A stretch of DNA of 54,891 nucleotides from Rhodoplanes serenus. GTDB lineage: Bacteria; Pseudomonadota; Alphaproteobacteria; Rhizobiales; Xanthobacteraceae. Of the stretch, positions 1 through 6,712 are shown piece after piece. The DNA lies in assembly GCA_945861855.1 (NCBI GenBank), contig CAMAWG010000009.1, positions 1-54,891 on the forward strand. The letters are read 5' to 3'. The notes beneath the pieces were generated by a model. The model was given only the letters and a program-made list of their open reading frames with translations, was not told where the DNA came from and ran no database searches. Made by a program: the position numbers and the translations under genes. Each line of letters starts with the position of its first letter. Within the stretch, counting starts at the first letter, position 1.

Positions 1-312
1 GCCCGGTGACGCGAACGCTCGTCGCGCCGGGGCCGATGCGGCTTGGACCGCCGCGCGTTGGGTGTGCGTGTTGCACCCGTGCGCGGCCACCGCCAGCCTG
101 TCCCGCTTAACGACGCCTCATGAAGCGCCCTCGGATGGACCGGCCTGGCCATAGAATTAAGGCCGCCGGAACGAGCGGGGATAAGTTCGGGCAAGAACTT
201 TATTTTGCGAGATGGCGACTTATCCCCGCGGGGATAGCATGAAGATTGCTTCTATCCCCGCCTTCGCGCTGCGCGCTTCGGCGGGCAAGCCCGCCAGCCG
301 CCGCGGCCCCGG
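1..312. other. Non-coding left edge of the window
   Basis: I see no convincing gene here. Short open frames run in from the left edge but close within about 150 bases and match nothing I recognise, so a gene tail cut by the window edge is possible but unsupported. The right half holds the hairpin-forming repeats listed separately. The stretch lies downstream of the minus-strand HAD gene, so any transcript of the 6251-to-313 gene set would end in it. Confidence 0.4.
175..261. repeat. Nested hairpins built from GCGGGGATA / TATCCCCGC units
   Basis: A perfect 12-base inverted repeat pairs GCGGGGATAAGT (175-186) with ACTTATCCCCGC (218-229). Its loop contains a smaller stem, AAGTTC with GAACTT. 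The right arm runs directly into a second copy, GCGGGGATAG, which pairs with CTATCCCCGC near 252-261. The array lies about 50 bases past the stop of the minus-strand HAD gene, so it could end or stabilise that mRNA. There is no clear U-tract for a classical terminator. Confidence 0.55.
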
Positions 313-939
313 TCAACTCAGCTTGCGCGCGATGTCGTCCACGTCCGACAGCATCAGCGCGGGGTTTGCCGCCCGCAGCGCATCGGCATGCGCGTAACCC
401 CACGTCACGGCGGCAAAGGCGATCCCCGATCGTCCTGCCGCTTCCGCGTCGCGAACCTCGTCGCCAATGGCAAGGGCATGATGCGCGCCGATGCCGGATC
501 GCCGCAGCACCTGTTTGAACTTGGCATGCTTGCCGAACAGCGACGCGCCGCAGGCGTAGAGATCGACGAGCTGCGCGTTGTCCGGGCCGAGCGTGGCGCG
601 GACATTGGCCTCGCCGTCCGAGCTGACGATGGCGATGCGGATGCCGCGGTCCTTCAAGTCCTGCAGCATGCGGCCGACGCCGGGAAACAGCGCAATCTCG
701 CCGATGTGCTGCGCCTTTAGGGCGCGCATGTGGCGGGCGATCAGCGGCAGCTTCCAGCGCGGCACGCCGAGCCATTCTAGGATGCCGCGGGAGTCGAGCC
801 GGCGCAGCGTGTCGATGTCGCCTGGCTCGATCCGGCGAAAGCGGAACCTGTCTGCGACGGTGTTCATGACCGTGACGAACCACGGAAAGCTGTCGGCCAG
901 CGTGCCGTCCATGTCGAAGATGATCAGCCGGGGTTTCAA
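313..939 (-). CDS. HAD-family hydrolase (phosphoglycolate-phosphatase-like)
   Basis: This 208-residue protein starts with a typical HAD motif I, DMDGTLADS, at residues 9-17; both aspartates (nucleophile and acid/base) are present. An IVSSDGEA stretch provides motif II, and GDEVRDAEAA near the C-terminus provides the metal-binding acidic motif. Length and a helical cap after motif I fit the small-molecule phosphatases (phosphoglycolate or beta-phosphoglucomutase type). The substrate cannot be read from sequence. It begins 24 bases after the stop of the CoA-ligase gene on the same strand and is probably the last gene of that unit. A housekeeping or detoxifying phosphatase unrelated to the catabolic genes is equally possible. 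Confidence 0.85.
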   Translation of the reverse strand: MKPRLIIFDMDGTLADSFPWFVTVMNTVADRFRFRRIEPGDIDTLRRLDSRGILEWLGVPRWKLPLIARHMRALKAQHIGEIALFPGVGRMLQDLKDRGIRIAIVSSDGEANVRATLGPDNAQLVDLYACGASLFGKHAKFKQVLRRSGIGAHHALAIGDEVRDAEAAGRSGIAFAAVTWGYAHADALRAANPALMLSDVDDIARKLS

Positions 940-963
940 GCCGTTCGGCTCCGAGAACTGGTG

Positions 964-2514
964 CTACTGGGCGAGCGCGAGGCGGGCGACCTGGCTGCGC
1001 TGGGTCTTGCCGTTGGCATTCTTGGGAAGCTGCGGCAGCACGACCACGCGATGCGGCAGCTTGAACGGCGCGATGCGGCCGGCGAGCGCGCTCGCAAGCG
1101 TAACCTTGTCGGTCGGCGCACCGGCGGAGCCCGCGCGCAACACCAGCGCCGCGCCGATCCGGTTGCCGATCTCGCTGTCGGGGATCGGGAACACGCAGGC
1201 CTCCGCCACGTTGCCGAGGCCGAGGATCGCGTCCTCCAGCTCGCGCGGCGCGATCAGCACGCCCTTGCTTTTGAAGCAGTCGTCGGCGCGGCCCATGATG
1301 AAGACGTAGCCGTCGCCGTCCATGCGGGCGAGATCGCTGGTAACAAAGAAGCCGCCGCGCAAGGTCGCGCGGGTCGTCGCCTCGTCGCCCAGATAGCCGA
1401 GGAAGAAGCCCGGATAGTCCGCGCCGAACGCGAGCGTGCCGGCGTCGCCCGCGAGGAGCGCATTCAGGTTCTCATCGAGGATCGCGGCGCGCGCGCCCCA
1501 GGTCTTTCCGGTCGAGCCTTCCTTCTTCGGGATGCCGGGCCCGTCGCCGATCACCATCTGCGCTTCGGAGATGCCGTAGTGCTCCCAGATCGGGCAGCCG
1601 AAGCGGGCCCGCCACTCCTTGCGGACGGAATCCTCGAGCGGCTCGCCGGTGGAATTGGCGCCGCGCAGCGAGGAGAGATCGTGGCGGCGCTCGATGCCGG
1701 GCATCGCCAGGATACGGCGGTAGAGCGTGGCGACGGAGTGCAGGAGTGTGACGCGGTCGCGCTCGATGGTTGCCAGGATGCGCTCGGGCGCTGCGCGGTC
1801 CTCCATGATCGAGCCGGTGGTGCCGTTGCGGAGCGGAAACAGCACGTTGTGGCCGAGCGCGCTGATGAAGCTCCATTCGCCGGTGGCGAGGATGACGTCG
1901 CCCGGCTGCGGCGGGACGCGGGCGCGATTGCTGTCGCCGAGGGCTTCGAGCCAGCGGTGGGCGTGGACGACGCCCTTCGGCTTTCCGGTGGTGCCGGAGG
2001 TGAAGACGATGAAGGCGGGAGTGTCGGGCTTGGCGTCGAAGCAGTCCGGTAATTGTTCATTCCCGCTTTCGCGGGGACGAACGGGCTGCGAATTCGGTCT
2101 TGCTCCGTGCTCAATAAGCCCCGCCGCGGTGACAATCATCCGCCGCACGCCCGGCAGCAGGCCTGCCGTCGCCGGATCGTCGCGCATGTCGTCTGCGAGC
2201 AGAAACAGTGTCGGCTCGGAGAGGCCGACGATGTGAGCAAGCTCGCTCTGTCCCAGTTGCGAGTTCTGCAGCACCGGGATCGCGCCGAGCCAGACGCAGG
2301 CCAGGAACGCCGCGGCGAATTCGGCGGAGTTGGTCATGCGGAAGACGATCTTTTCGCCGGGCTTCACGCCGAGCTGCGCGAGATCGGCGATCAGAGCGGC
2401 CACCATGCGCTGGAAGGCGGCATTGCTGACGGCGCCGGCGGCCGCGCGGAATGCGGGATGACCGGCGCGGGCGGGGTCCTTCCCGGGCCGCAAGGCAATC
2501 TCGGCGAGGTTCAT
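964..2514 (-). CDS. AMP-forming acyl/aryl-CoA ligase (benzoate / 2-aminobenzoate-CoA ligase-like)
   Basis: This 516-residue member of the ANL adenylate-forming superfamily should activate a carboxylic acid to its CoA thioester through an acyl-AMP. Visible motifs are the P-loop FTSGTTGKPKG (171-181), the adenine-site motif HYGISEAQ, the hinge region TSDLARMDGDGY, and a C-terminal PKNANGKTQR with the catalytic lysine. The overall layout recalls the benzoate and 2-aminobenzoate-CoA ligases, but the acid is not determinable. Its start lies one base after the stop of the crotonase gene, so the two are translationally coupled. Just before the P-loop, residues 145-153 (VRPRESGNE) are encoded by a palindromic repeat that is normally intergenic (2055-2082). 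Homologues are expected to lack it. Confidence 0.85.
   Translation of the reverse strand: MNLAEIALRPGKDPARAGHPAFRAAAGAVSNAAFQRMVAALIADLAQLGVKPGEKIVFRMTNSAEFAAAFLACVWLGAIPVLQNSQLGQSELAHIVGLSEPTLFLLADDMRDDPATAGLLPGVRRMIVTAAGLIEHGARPNSQPVRPRESGNEQLPDCFDAKPDTPAFIVFTSGTTGKPKGVVHAHRWLEALGDSNRARVPPQPGDVILATGEWSFISALGHNVLFPLRNGTTGSIMEDRAAPERILATIERDRVTLLHSVATLYRRILAMPGIERRHDLSSLRGANSTGEPLEDSVRKEWRARFGCPIWEHYGISEAQMVIGDGPGIPKKEGSTGKTWGARAAILDENLNALLAGDAGTLAFGADYPGFFLGYLGDEATTRATLRGGFFVTSDLARMDGDGYVFIMGRADDCFKSKGVLIAPRELEDAILGLGNVAEACVFPIPDSEIGNRIGAALVLRAGSAGAPTDKVTLASALAGRIAPFKLPHRVVVLPQLPKNANGKTQRSQVARLALAQ
2055..2082. repeat. Palindromic repeat inside the CoA-ligase coding sequence
   Basis: The segment reads GTTCATTCCCGC-TTTC-GCGGGGACGAAC and folds into a near-perfect hairpin (the arms pair at all but about two positions). 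A related stem-loop with the same CTTTCGCGGGG core is intergenic at 37100-37127. Here it is in frame inside the ligase and is translated as VRPRESGNE at residues 145-153, without stopping the gene. The location just ahead of the P-loop is probably a surface linker that tolerates extra residues. Confidence 0.7.
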
Positions 2515-2515
2515 T

Positions 2516-3397
2516 TCAATCCTTGTAGCCCGGCCCGCGATAGGCCGGCGGGCGCTTGTCGAGGAAGGCTCGAATGCCTTCGCGGCAATCGGCGGTGCGG
2601 GTGATCTCCATCACCGCGTCGAGCTCGGCCTGCGCACCCTCGGCAGTCTTGTTGTGGTCCCAGTAGCGCCGCACCAGCGCCTTGGCGTGGCGCACCGAGA
2701 GGAACGGCGCGGCGGCGATTTTTTCCGCGATCTTGAAAACCTCCTGCATCAGACTGTCGTGCGGGAACACGCGGACCACGAGGCCGATGCGCTGCGCCTC
2801 CGCGGCATCGACGATCTCGCCGGTCAGGATCATCTCCATGGCGCGGCCGAGACCGACGAACTTCGGCAGGTTGCGCGCGCCGCCGGATTCCGGGACGAAG
2901 CCCGCGGGCACCGCGACCTCGCCGAGCTTGGCCTTGTCGGAGGCGTAGCGGATGTCGCAGGCGGTGGCGAGTTCGAGGCCTATTCCGACCGCGGGGCCGT
3001 TGATTGCGGCGATGGTCACCTGCGGCAGCTCTTCGAGCTTGCGGATGGCGCGCTGGATCACGACGTGGCGCAGGTCGTTGAAGAAGTAGTTGGCGAGCTC
3101 CTTGTAGGGGCCGAAGTCGCCGAAGTCGTGCTCGTTGTCGAGCGCGCCCAAGGGGGCGGCTTCCGAGCGGAGATCGCCGCCGGCCGAGAAGCCGCGGCCC
3201 TCGCCGGTGATGACGACGACGCGAAGCCGGTCGTCGCGGCGGATCTGGTCGAGGATCAGATCGAGCTCGACCCGCATGCGCACGTCGATGGCGTTGAGCG
3301 CCTCGGGGCGGTTGAGCGTGATCAGCCCGATGCACTTGTCGTCCGGCGCGCTGGGCGGCGCCTGCACCGACCACTTCAGGGTCTTGAACTCGAACAT
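2516..3397 (-). CDS. Enoyl-CoA hydratase/isomerase (crotonase) family protein
   Basis: This 293-residue crotonase-fold protein should act on a CoA thioester (hydration, isomerisation or C-C bond cleavage). It shows the N-terminal LITLNRPEALNAI motif, the first oxyanion-hole segment RGFSAGGDL, the second at INGPAVGIGLELA, and the GFVPESGG segment that carries the usual catalytic glutamate. It is longer than a simple hydratase (about 260) because of an insert around residues 80-110 after the GGDL motif. A strong AAGGAG ribosome-binding site overlaps the stop of the upstream amidohydrolase, and the CoA ligase begins one base downstream. That arrangement suggests it processes the CoA ester made by that ligase. 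The exact reaction is unknown. Confidence 0.85.
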   Translation of the reverse strand: MFEFKTLKWSVQAPPSAPDDKCIGLITLNRPEALNAIDVRMRVELDLILDQIRRDDRLRVVVITGEGRGFSAGGDLRSEAAPLGALDNEHDFGDFGPYKELANYFFNDLRHVVIQRAIRKLEELPQVTIAAINGPAVGIGLELATACDIRYASDKAKLGEVAVPAGFVPESGGARNLPKFVGLGRAMEMILTGEIVDAAEAQRIGLVVRVFPHDSLMQEVFKIAEKIAAAPFLSVRHAKALVRRYWDHNKTAEGAQAELDAVMEITRTADCREGIRAFLDKRPPAYRGPGYKD

Positions 3398-3407
3398 CGG
3401 CGGCTCC

Positions 3408-4409
3408 TTATTTCAGGCGCGCGAACAGCCGGCGCGGATTGCCATCCGAAATCGCATCGCTGTCCGATTGCGAGAGGCCCGCCGCCTTGAGCAGGGCCAG
3501 CGGCTCCATGTCGGCGGGCGGGAACGAATAGTCGGTGCCGAGCAGCACGTTGTCGATGCCGGCGATGTCGATCAGGAAGCGCAGCGCCTTCGGCGCATGC
3601 ACGATGCTGTCGTAGGTCATCTGCGTGGCGTAGGCCGACGGCATCTTCGCCGCGACATTGCCCTGGGACGCCTTGTCCATGCGCCTGTGCATGACGTCGA
3701 AGCGGCCGGCCAGATAGGGCCAGGCGCCGCCGCCGTGCGACCACAGGAGCTTCAGTTTCGGGAAGCGGTCCATCACGCCGGACATCAAGAGCGAGCCCAC
3801 GCCGAGCGTGGTGTCGTAGGTGTAGAGCGCGATCTGGGCCAGCGCGAATTTCTGCGTGCGCGGGGCGAGCGCGACATTCACCGGATGGATCAGGATGGGA
3901 AGGCCGAGCGCCTCGGCCTTGCGCCAGAACGGATCGAGCGGAAACTCCCCGAGGTTCACGTTCTCGATGTTGGAGGAGATGATGGTGCCGATGGCGCCCC
4001 TATCCGCCGAGCGTTGCAGCTCGGCTGCGGCGGCGTCCGCGTCGGTGAGCGGCACCGACGAAATCCAGGAGAAGCGTTGGGCGTTGTCGGCGGTCCATTC
4101 CGCCAGGGTGTCGTTGAGCATCCGGTGCCAGGCGATGCAGGCGCTGTGCGGCAGGCCGTAGCCGAAAATATCCGGCCAGGTGCCGACGATCTGATGGTCG
4201 ATCCGCTGCTCGTCCATCCACTTGTGGCGCTCCGCCACGGTCTCGACCAGGCGCGGGAAGAACGGCCGCACCTTGAAGCCGTAGTCGAAGGCGAGCGCCT
4301 CCTTGCCGCCGTCGGCGGGAAGCAGGCGGACGCCGATGTCGCCGCCCTTGCTTTTGATGGCGGCGATGAGTTGCGGCGGAACGTAGTGGGCGTGGACGTC
4401 GATGGGCAA
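3408..4409 (-). CDS. ACMSD-type amidohydrolase / decarboxylase
   Basis: This 333-residue protein belongs to the amidohydrolase superfamily branch that includes 2-amino-3-carboxymuconate-6-semialdehyde decarboxylase and related metal-dependent decarboxylases. The metal-site motifs are visible in order: DVHAHYVP at residues 4-11, LIHPVN, LWSHGGGAW and GTDYSFPP. The start is a TTG codon (the residues after it are PIDVHAH) placed behind an AAGGAG site. No ATG fits, because the metal-binding HxH lies at residues 6-8. It sits 10 bases ahead of the crotonase gene. Members decarboxylate or hydrolyse ring-derived acids, so a role in aromatic breakdown is plausible; the substrate is not known. Confidence 0.82.
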   Translation of the reverse strand: MPIDVHAHYVPPQLIAAIKSKGGDIGVRLLPADGGKEALAFDYGFKVRPFFPRLVETVAERHKWMDEQRIDHQIVGTWPDIFGYGLPHSACIAWHRMLNDTLAEWTADNAQRFSWISSVPLTDADAAAAELQRSADRGAIGTIISSNIENVNLGEFPLDPFWRKAEALGLPILIHPVNVALAPRTQKFALAQIALYTYDTTLGVGSLLMSGVMDRFPKLKLLWSHGGGAWPYLAGRFDVMHRRMDKASQGNVAAKMPSAYATQMTYDSIVHAPKALRFLIDIAGIDNVLLGTDYSFPPADMEPLALLKAAGLSQSDSDAISDGNPRRLFARLK

Positions 4410-4462
4410 AGTGACGCTCCTTGAGACGAATCGAAGCTATTCAGTCGGGCGGGATAGTGCTC

Positions 4463-4549
4463 CGTCATGCCCGGCCTTGTGCCGGGCATCCACGTCTTGC
4501 CTAGCAAGAAAGTAAGACGTGGATGGCCGGGACAAGCCCGGCCATGACG
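4463..4549. repeat. Intergenic palindromic repeat, family A (copy 1)
   Basis: An imperfect 87-base palindrome runs from CGTCATGCCCGGCCTTGTGC to its complement, which ends GACAAGCCCGGCCATGACG. Each arm carries its own small stem (CCCGGC/GCCGGG) and the word CCACGTCTT / AAGACGTGG near the centre. Two more copies lie at 10486-10571 and 47330-47410. It occupies most of the 169-base gap between the SDR and amidohydrolase genes, which may therefore be less tightly coupled than their neighbours. Confidence 0.8.
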
Positions 4550-4578
4550 CGGAGAGGATTGTGTCACCCAAAAGGAAC

Positions 4579-5391
4579 CTACTTCCTATCCCTTAGCCGA
4601 TCCATCAGCGACTTCTCCTGGCCGCCGTCCACCTCGATCATGGTGCCGTTGACCATGTGCATCAGCGGCGAGGCGAGCATGACCACGAGGTTCGCCACCT
4701 CCTCGACCTCGGCGATGCGGCCCATCGGGATCGAGGACGGCGCGAGCTGGTCGGCCTCCTCGTAGGAGAGCTTCATGTCCCGCGACATCGCCTTGACCAG
4801 GCCGGCCCAGCGCTCGGTGCGCACCGGGCCCGGATTGACCGCGCAGAAGCTGATGTTGTTCTTGCCGTACTGGCCGGCGAGCGACAGCGTCAGGTTCTGG
4901 CCCGCGGCATTGGCGGCGCCCGGGCAGATTTCCCAGTAGGACGGCTTGACGCCGTCGTTGCCGATCAGGTTCACCACGCGGCCGCCGCCCTGCTTGACCA
5001 TGATCGGCAGCACGTAGCGAAGGCAACGCACATAGCCCATGAACTTGAGCTGAAGTCCCTTTTCCCAATCGTCCTCGGTCAGATGCTCGATGACCCCGCC
5101 GGCCGCTGAGCCGGCGTTGTTGACCATGATGTCGACGCGGCCGAGCGCGTTGCTGGCCTGCTCGATGAAATTCCTGGCGTCGGCGTCCTTTCGCAGATCC
5201 GCCGGGATGGCGACGATCTTGCGGTTGGTGGCCCGCGCAATCTCGGCGGCGGCGGCCTCCAGCACGTCCTTCCTTCGCGCGCAGATCGCGACGTCGACGC
5301 CTTCTTTGGCCAGCGCGAGCGCGATGCCCTTGCCGATGCCTTCGCTGCCACCGGTGACGAGCGCGGTCTTGCCTTGAAGTTGCAGGTCCAT
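4579..5391 (-). CDS. SDR-family oxidoreductase with an atypical active site
   Basis: This 270-residue short-chain dehydrogenase/reductase has a clear Rossmann N-terminus (TGGSEGIG, residues 13-20) and the NNAG motif (91-94). The start at MDLQLQG is set by an AGGAG ribosome-binding site. Where the catalytic Tyr-x-x-x-Lys normally stands, the sequence reads CPGAANAA, with Pro157 and Asn161 at the expected Tyr and Lys positions. The usual active-site serine region reads LIGND. Either a different residue set is used (Tyr152 is nearby) or the protein is not a classical dehydrogenase. A long region before the C-terminal VDGGQ motif forms the substrate lid. It starts 11 bases after the cyclase-family gene. 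Confidence 0.82.
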   Translation of the reverse strand: MDLQLQGKTALVTGGSEGIGKGIALALAKEGVDVAICARRKDVLEAAAAEIARATNRKIVAIPADLRKDADARNFIEQASNALGRVDIMVNNAGSAAGGVIEHLTEDDWEKGLQLKFMGYVRCLRYVLPIMVKQGGGRVVNLIGNDGVKPSYWEICPGAANAAGQNLTLSLAGQYGKNNISFCAVNPGPVRTERWAGLVKAMSRDMKLSYEEADQLAPSSIPMGRIAEVEEVANLVVMLASPLMHMVNGTMIEVDGGQEKSLMDRLRDRK

Positions 5392-5402
5392 TTTTTGTTC
5401 TC

Positions 5403-6251
5403 CTAATATCCGAGGATAGCTTTGGCGGCGTCGCCGACGGCTTCGACATTGTCGCCGGCATCGAGGAAGGCGACGATGCGGCACGGGCAGCTTTCGAGTC
5501 CTTCGTAGCGCCAGGGGAAGGCGCCGATGATGGCGCGTTTGCCGAGCATCATCTCGATGTCGCCGCCGAGGTTCTCGGCGTGCAGCAGCCCCTCCTGGAA
5601 CGCCCAGTTGTGGAACGGGAACACGTCGGCTGAAACCTTCCGTCCCGATTTCTTGTGGGTGTATTCGAATGTGCCGAAGAACTCGCCCGGCGTCTTGCCG
5701 TGCTTTTTGGTGAACTCCTCGGCAAGGTCCGGACGCATGTAACGGATCGAGGTGTTCATGGCGTGGTCGCAGGACCCGGTGTCCATGCCCCACCATTTGA
5801 TCTTCTTCTTGAACATCCAATGCAGCGTCTCGAGGCTCGGACCCGGGTGGTAGCAGAAGTATCGCACCAGATCCTGCTGCGGCCGGCCCTCGTAGTGTTT
5901 GTGCCAGCCGGTGTGCAGGATGAGAATGTCGCCCTCGCGGATGTCGGCGCCCGCGCTTTCGATCATCTGCGGCGTGATGACCGCCCAGTCGTGCATGTGC
6001 CTGGAGATGTCCACCACCACGCCGCGGTTGCAGAGATAATCGAGCGGCAGATGCGCCATGTCGCCGTTGCGGTTGTCGGTCGCATGCATCGCGCCGTCGA
6101 AATGCGTGCCGACGTGGAGCGCGGTGTCGATGCGCTGGGCGACGATCCGCACGGTCTGCAAATTCTGCGCGTAGTACATCTTGTTGCCGGCGTAGCCCAC
6201 CCAGCCGGGGGTGTGCACGTTCATGACGTGAGACATGTCGATGATTTTCAT
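5403..6251 (-). CDS. Cyclase-family metal hydrolase (kynurenine-formamidase-like fold)
   Basis: This 282-residue protein belongs to the 'putative cyclase' family, which includes bacterial kynurenine formamidase and isatin hydrolase. The hallmark metal-binding motif appears as HVGTHFDGAMH around residues 46-56, close to the family pattern HxGTHxDxPxH, and a further PFHNWAFQEGL segment lies near the C-terminus. Such enzymes hydrolyse amides or lactams of aromatic compounds. It is the first gene of the minus-strand catabolic unit, with a GGGGAGCC ribosome-binding site. Its upstream region was split by the transposon-like element at 6338-6688, so its native promoter may have been altered or separated from it. 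Confidence 0.8.
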   Translation of the reverse strand: MKIIDMSHVMNVHTPGWVGYAGNKMYYAQNLQTVRIVAQRIDTALHVGTHFDGAMHATDNRNGDMAHLPLDYLCNRGVVVDISRHMHDWAVITPQMIESAGADIREGDILILHTGWHKHYEGRPQQDLVRYFCYHPGPSLETLHWMFKKKIKWWGMDTGSCDHAMNTSIRYMRPDLAEEFTKKHGKTPGEFFGTFEYTHKKSGRKVSADVFPFHNWAFQEGLLHAENLGGDIEMMLGKRAIIGAFPWRYEGLESCPCRIVAFLDAGDNVEAVGDAAKAILGY

Positions 6252-6329
6252 GGCGGCTCCCCGGCATTGCGCAGCTTCGGTCCCTTGGCTTGTATGTTCT
6301 CAGGGTGCGGACTACCGTTCAAGCGAGGC

Positions 6330-6696
6330 AACGCGCTGGTAGCGTCTCAGTTTGAAATTCGTGGGACTTTTTCTTGTGCGGCCCCGAGTAGGGGGCGCCG
6401 CCCAAACGGAGGGAGCAAGAATGATCTTCACCCACTTGGCCCGACTACTATCCATCGCAGCCCTTTTGCTTGGCCTATTGCATGTCCTACTTGGGCTTGC
6501 CATCGCGACGGAATTTATAGGGCCATATCAAGCCGCCTTGGCTCGCTACACAACCAAATCGTCATCGGGACAGGTGATCAACGAAGGGGCTTACATCGTT
6601 CTCTTTGCCATAGCTCTAGGCACTCTGGCCGAGATTAGTTTTTCAATGCGCAGGCGGTCGATCTAAAATTTCAAACTGAGACATGACCAACGCGCT
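6330..6696. mobile_element. 351-bp mini-transposon with passenger gene (element 6338-6688, flanked by 8-bp duplications)
   Basis: Both ends read GGTnnn followed by GTCTCAGTTTGAAATT in inverted orientation (left 6338-6359; right arm is its complement, 6667-6688). That gives 22-base termini that differ only at positions 4-6. Directly outside lie identical octamers AACGCGCT (6330-6337 and 6689-6696), a clean target-site duplication. Between the ends is a single small gene and no transposase. The interior is visibly less GC-rich than its surroundings. Terminal GG and 8-bp duplications occur in families such as IS1595 and ISL3, so a non-autonomous relative mobilised in trans is the likely explanation. 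The family assignment is inference. Confidence 0.85.
6421..6666 (+). CDS. Small two-helix membrane protein carried as transposon passenger
   Basis: This 81-residue protein starts at ATG 6421 behind a good ribosome-binding site (GGAGGGAGCAAG). An earlier in-frame start at 6352 would begin inside the left terminal repeat and is less likely. It has a hydrophobic N-terminal helix (about residues 8-30, rich in Leu/Ala), a polar loop with the segment RYTTKSSSGQVINEG, a second helix (about 56-72) and a basic end, MRRRSI. Its stop codon ends at the last base before the right inverted repeat, so the gene fills the element. I do not recognise a characterised family. An inner-membrane location is inferred; no function can be assigned. 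Confidence 0.7.
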   Translation: MIFTHLARLLSIAALLLGLLHVLLGLAIATEFIGPYQAALARYTTKSSSGQVINEGAYIVLFAIALGTLAEISFSMRRRSI

Positions 6697-6712
6697 AGCA
6701 GGGCTGGCCTCC

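Noticed and set aside
1-150. Tail of a protein-coding gene entering from the left edge
   Set aside because: Each plus-strand frame closes quickly and none has a recognisable C-terminal motif; there is too little sequence to support a call.
2053-2604. Plus-strand ORFs opposite the CoA ligase and crotonase genes
   Set aside because: They are antisense frames with no recognisable domain and no ribosome-binding sites; the minus-strand genes have full motif sets.
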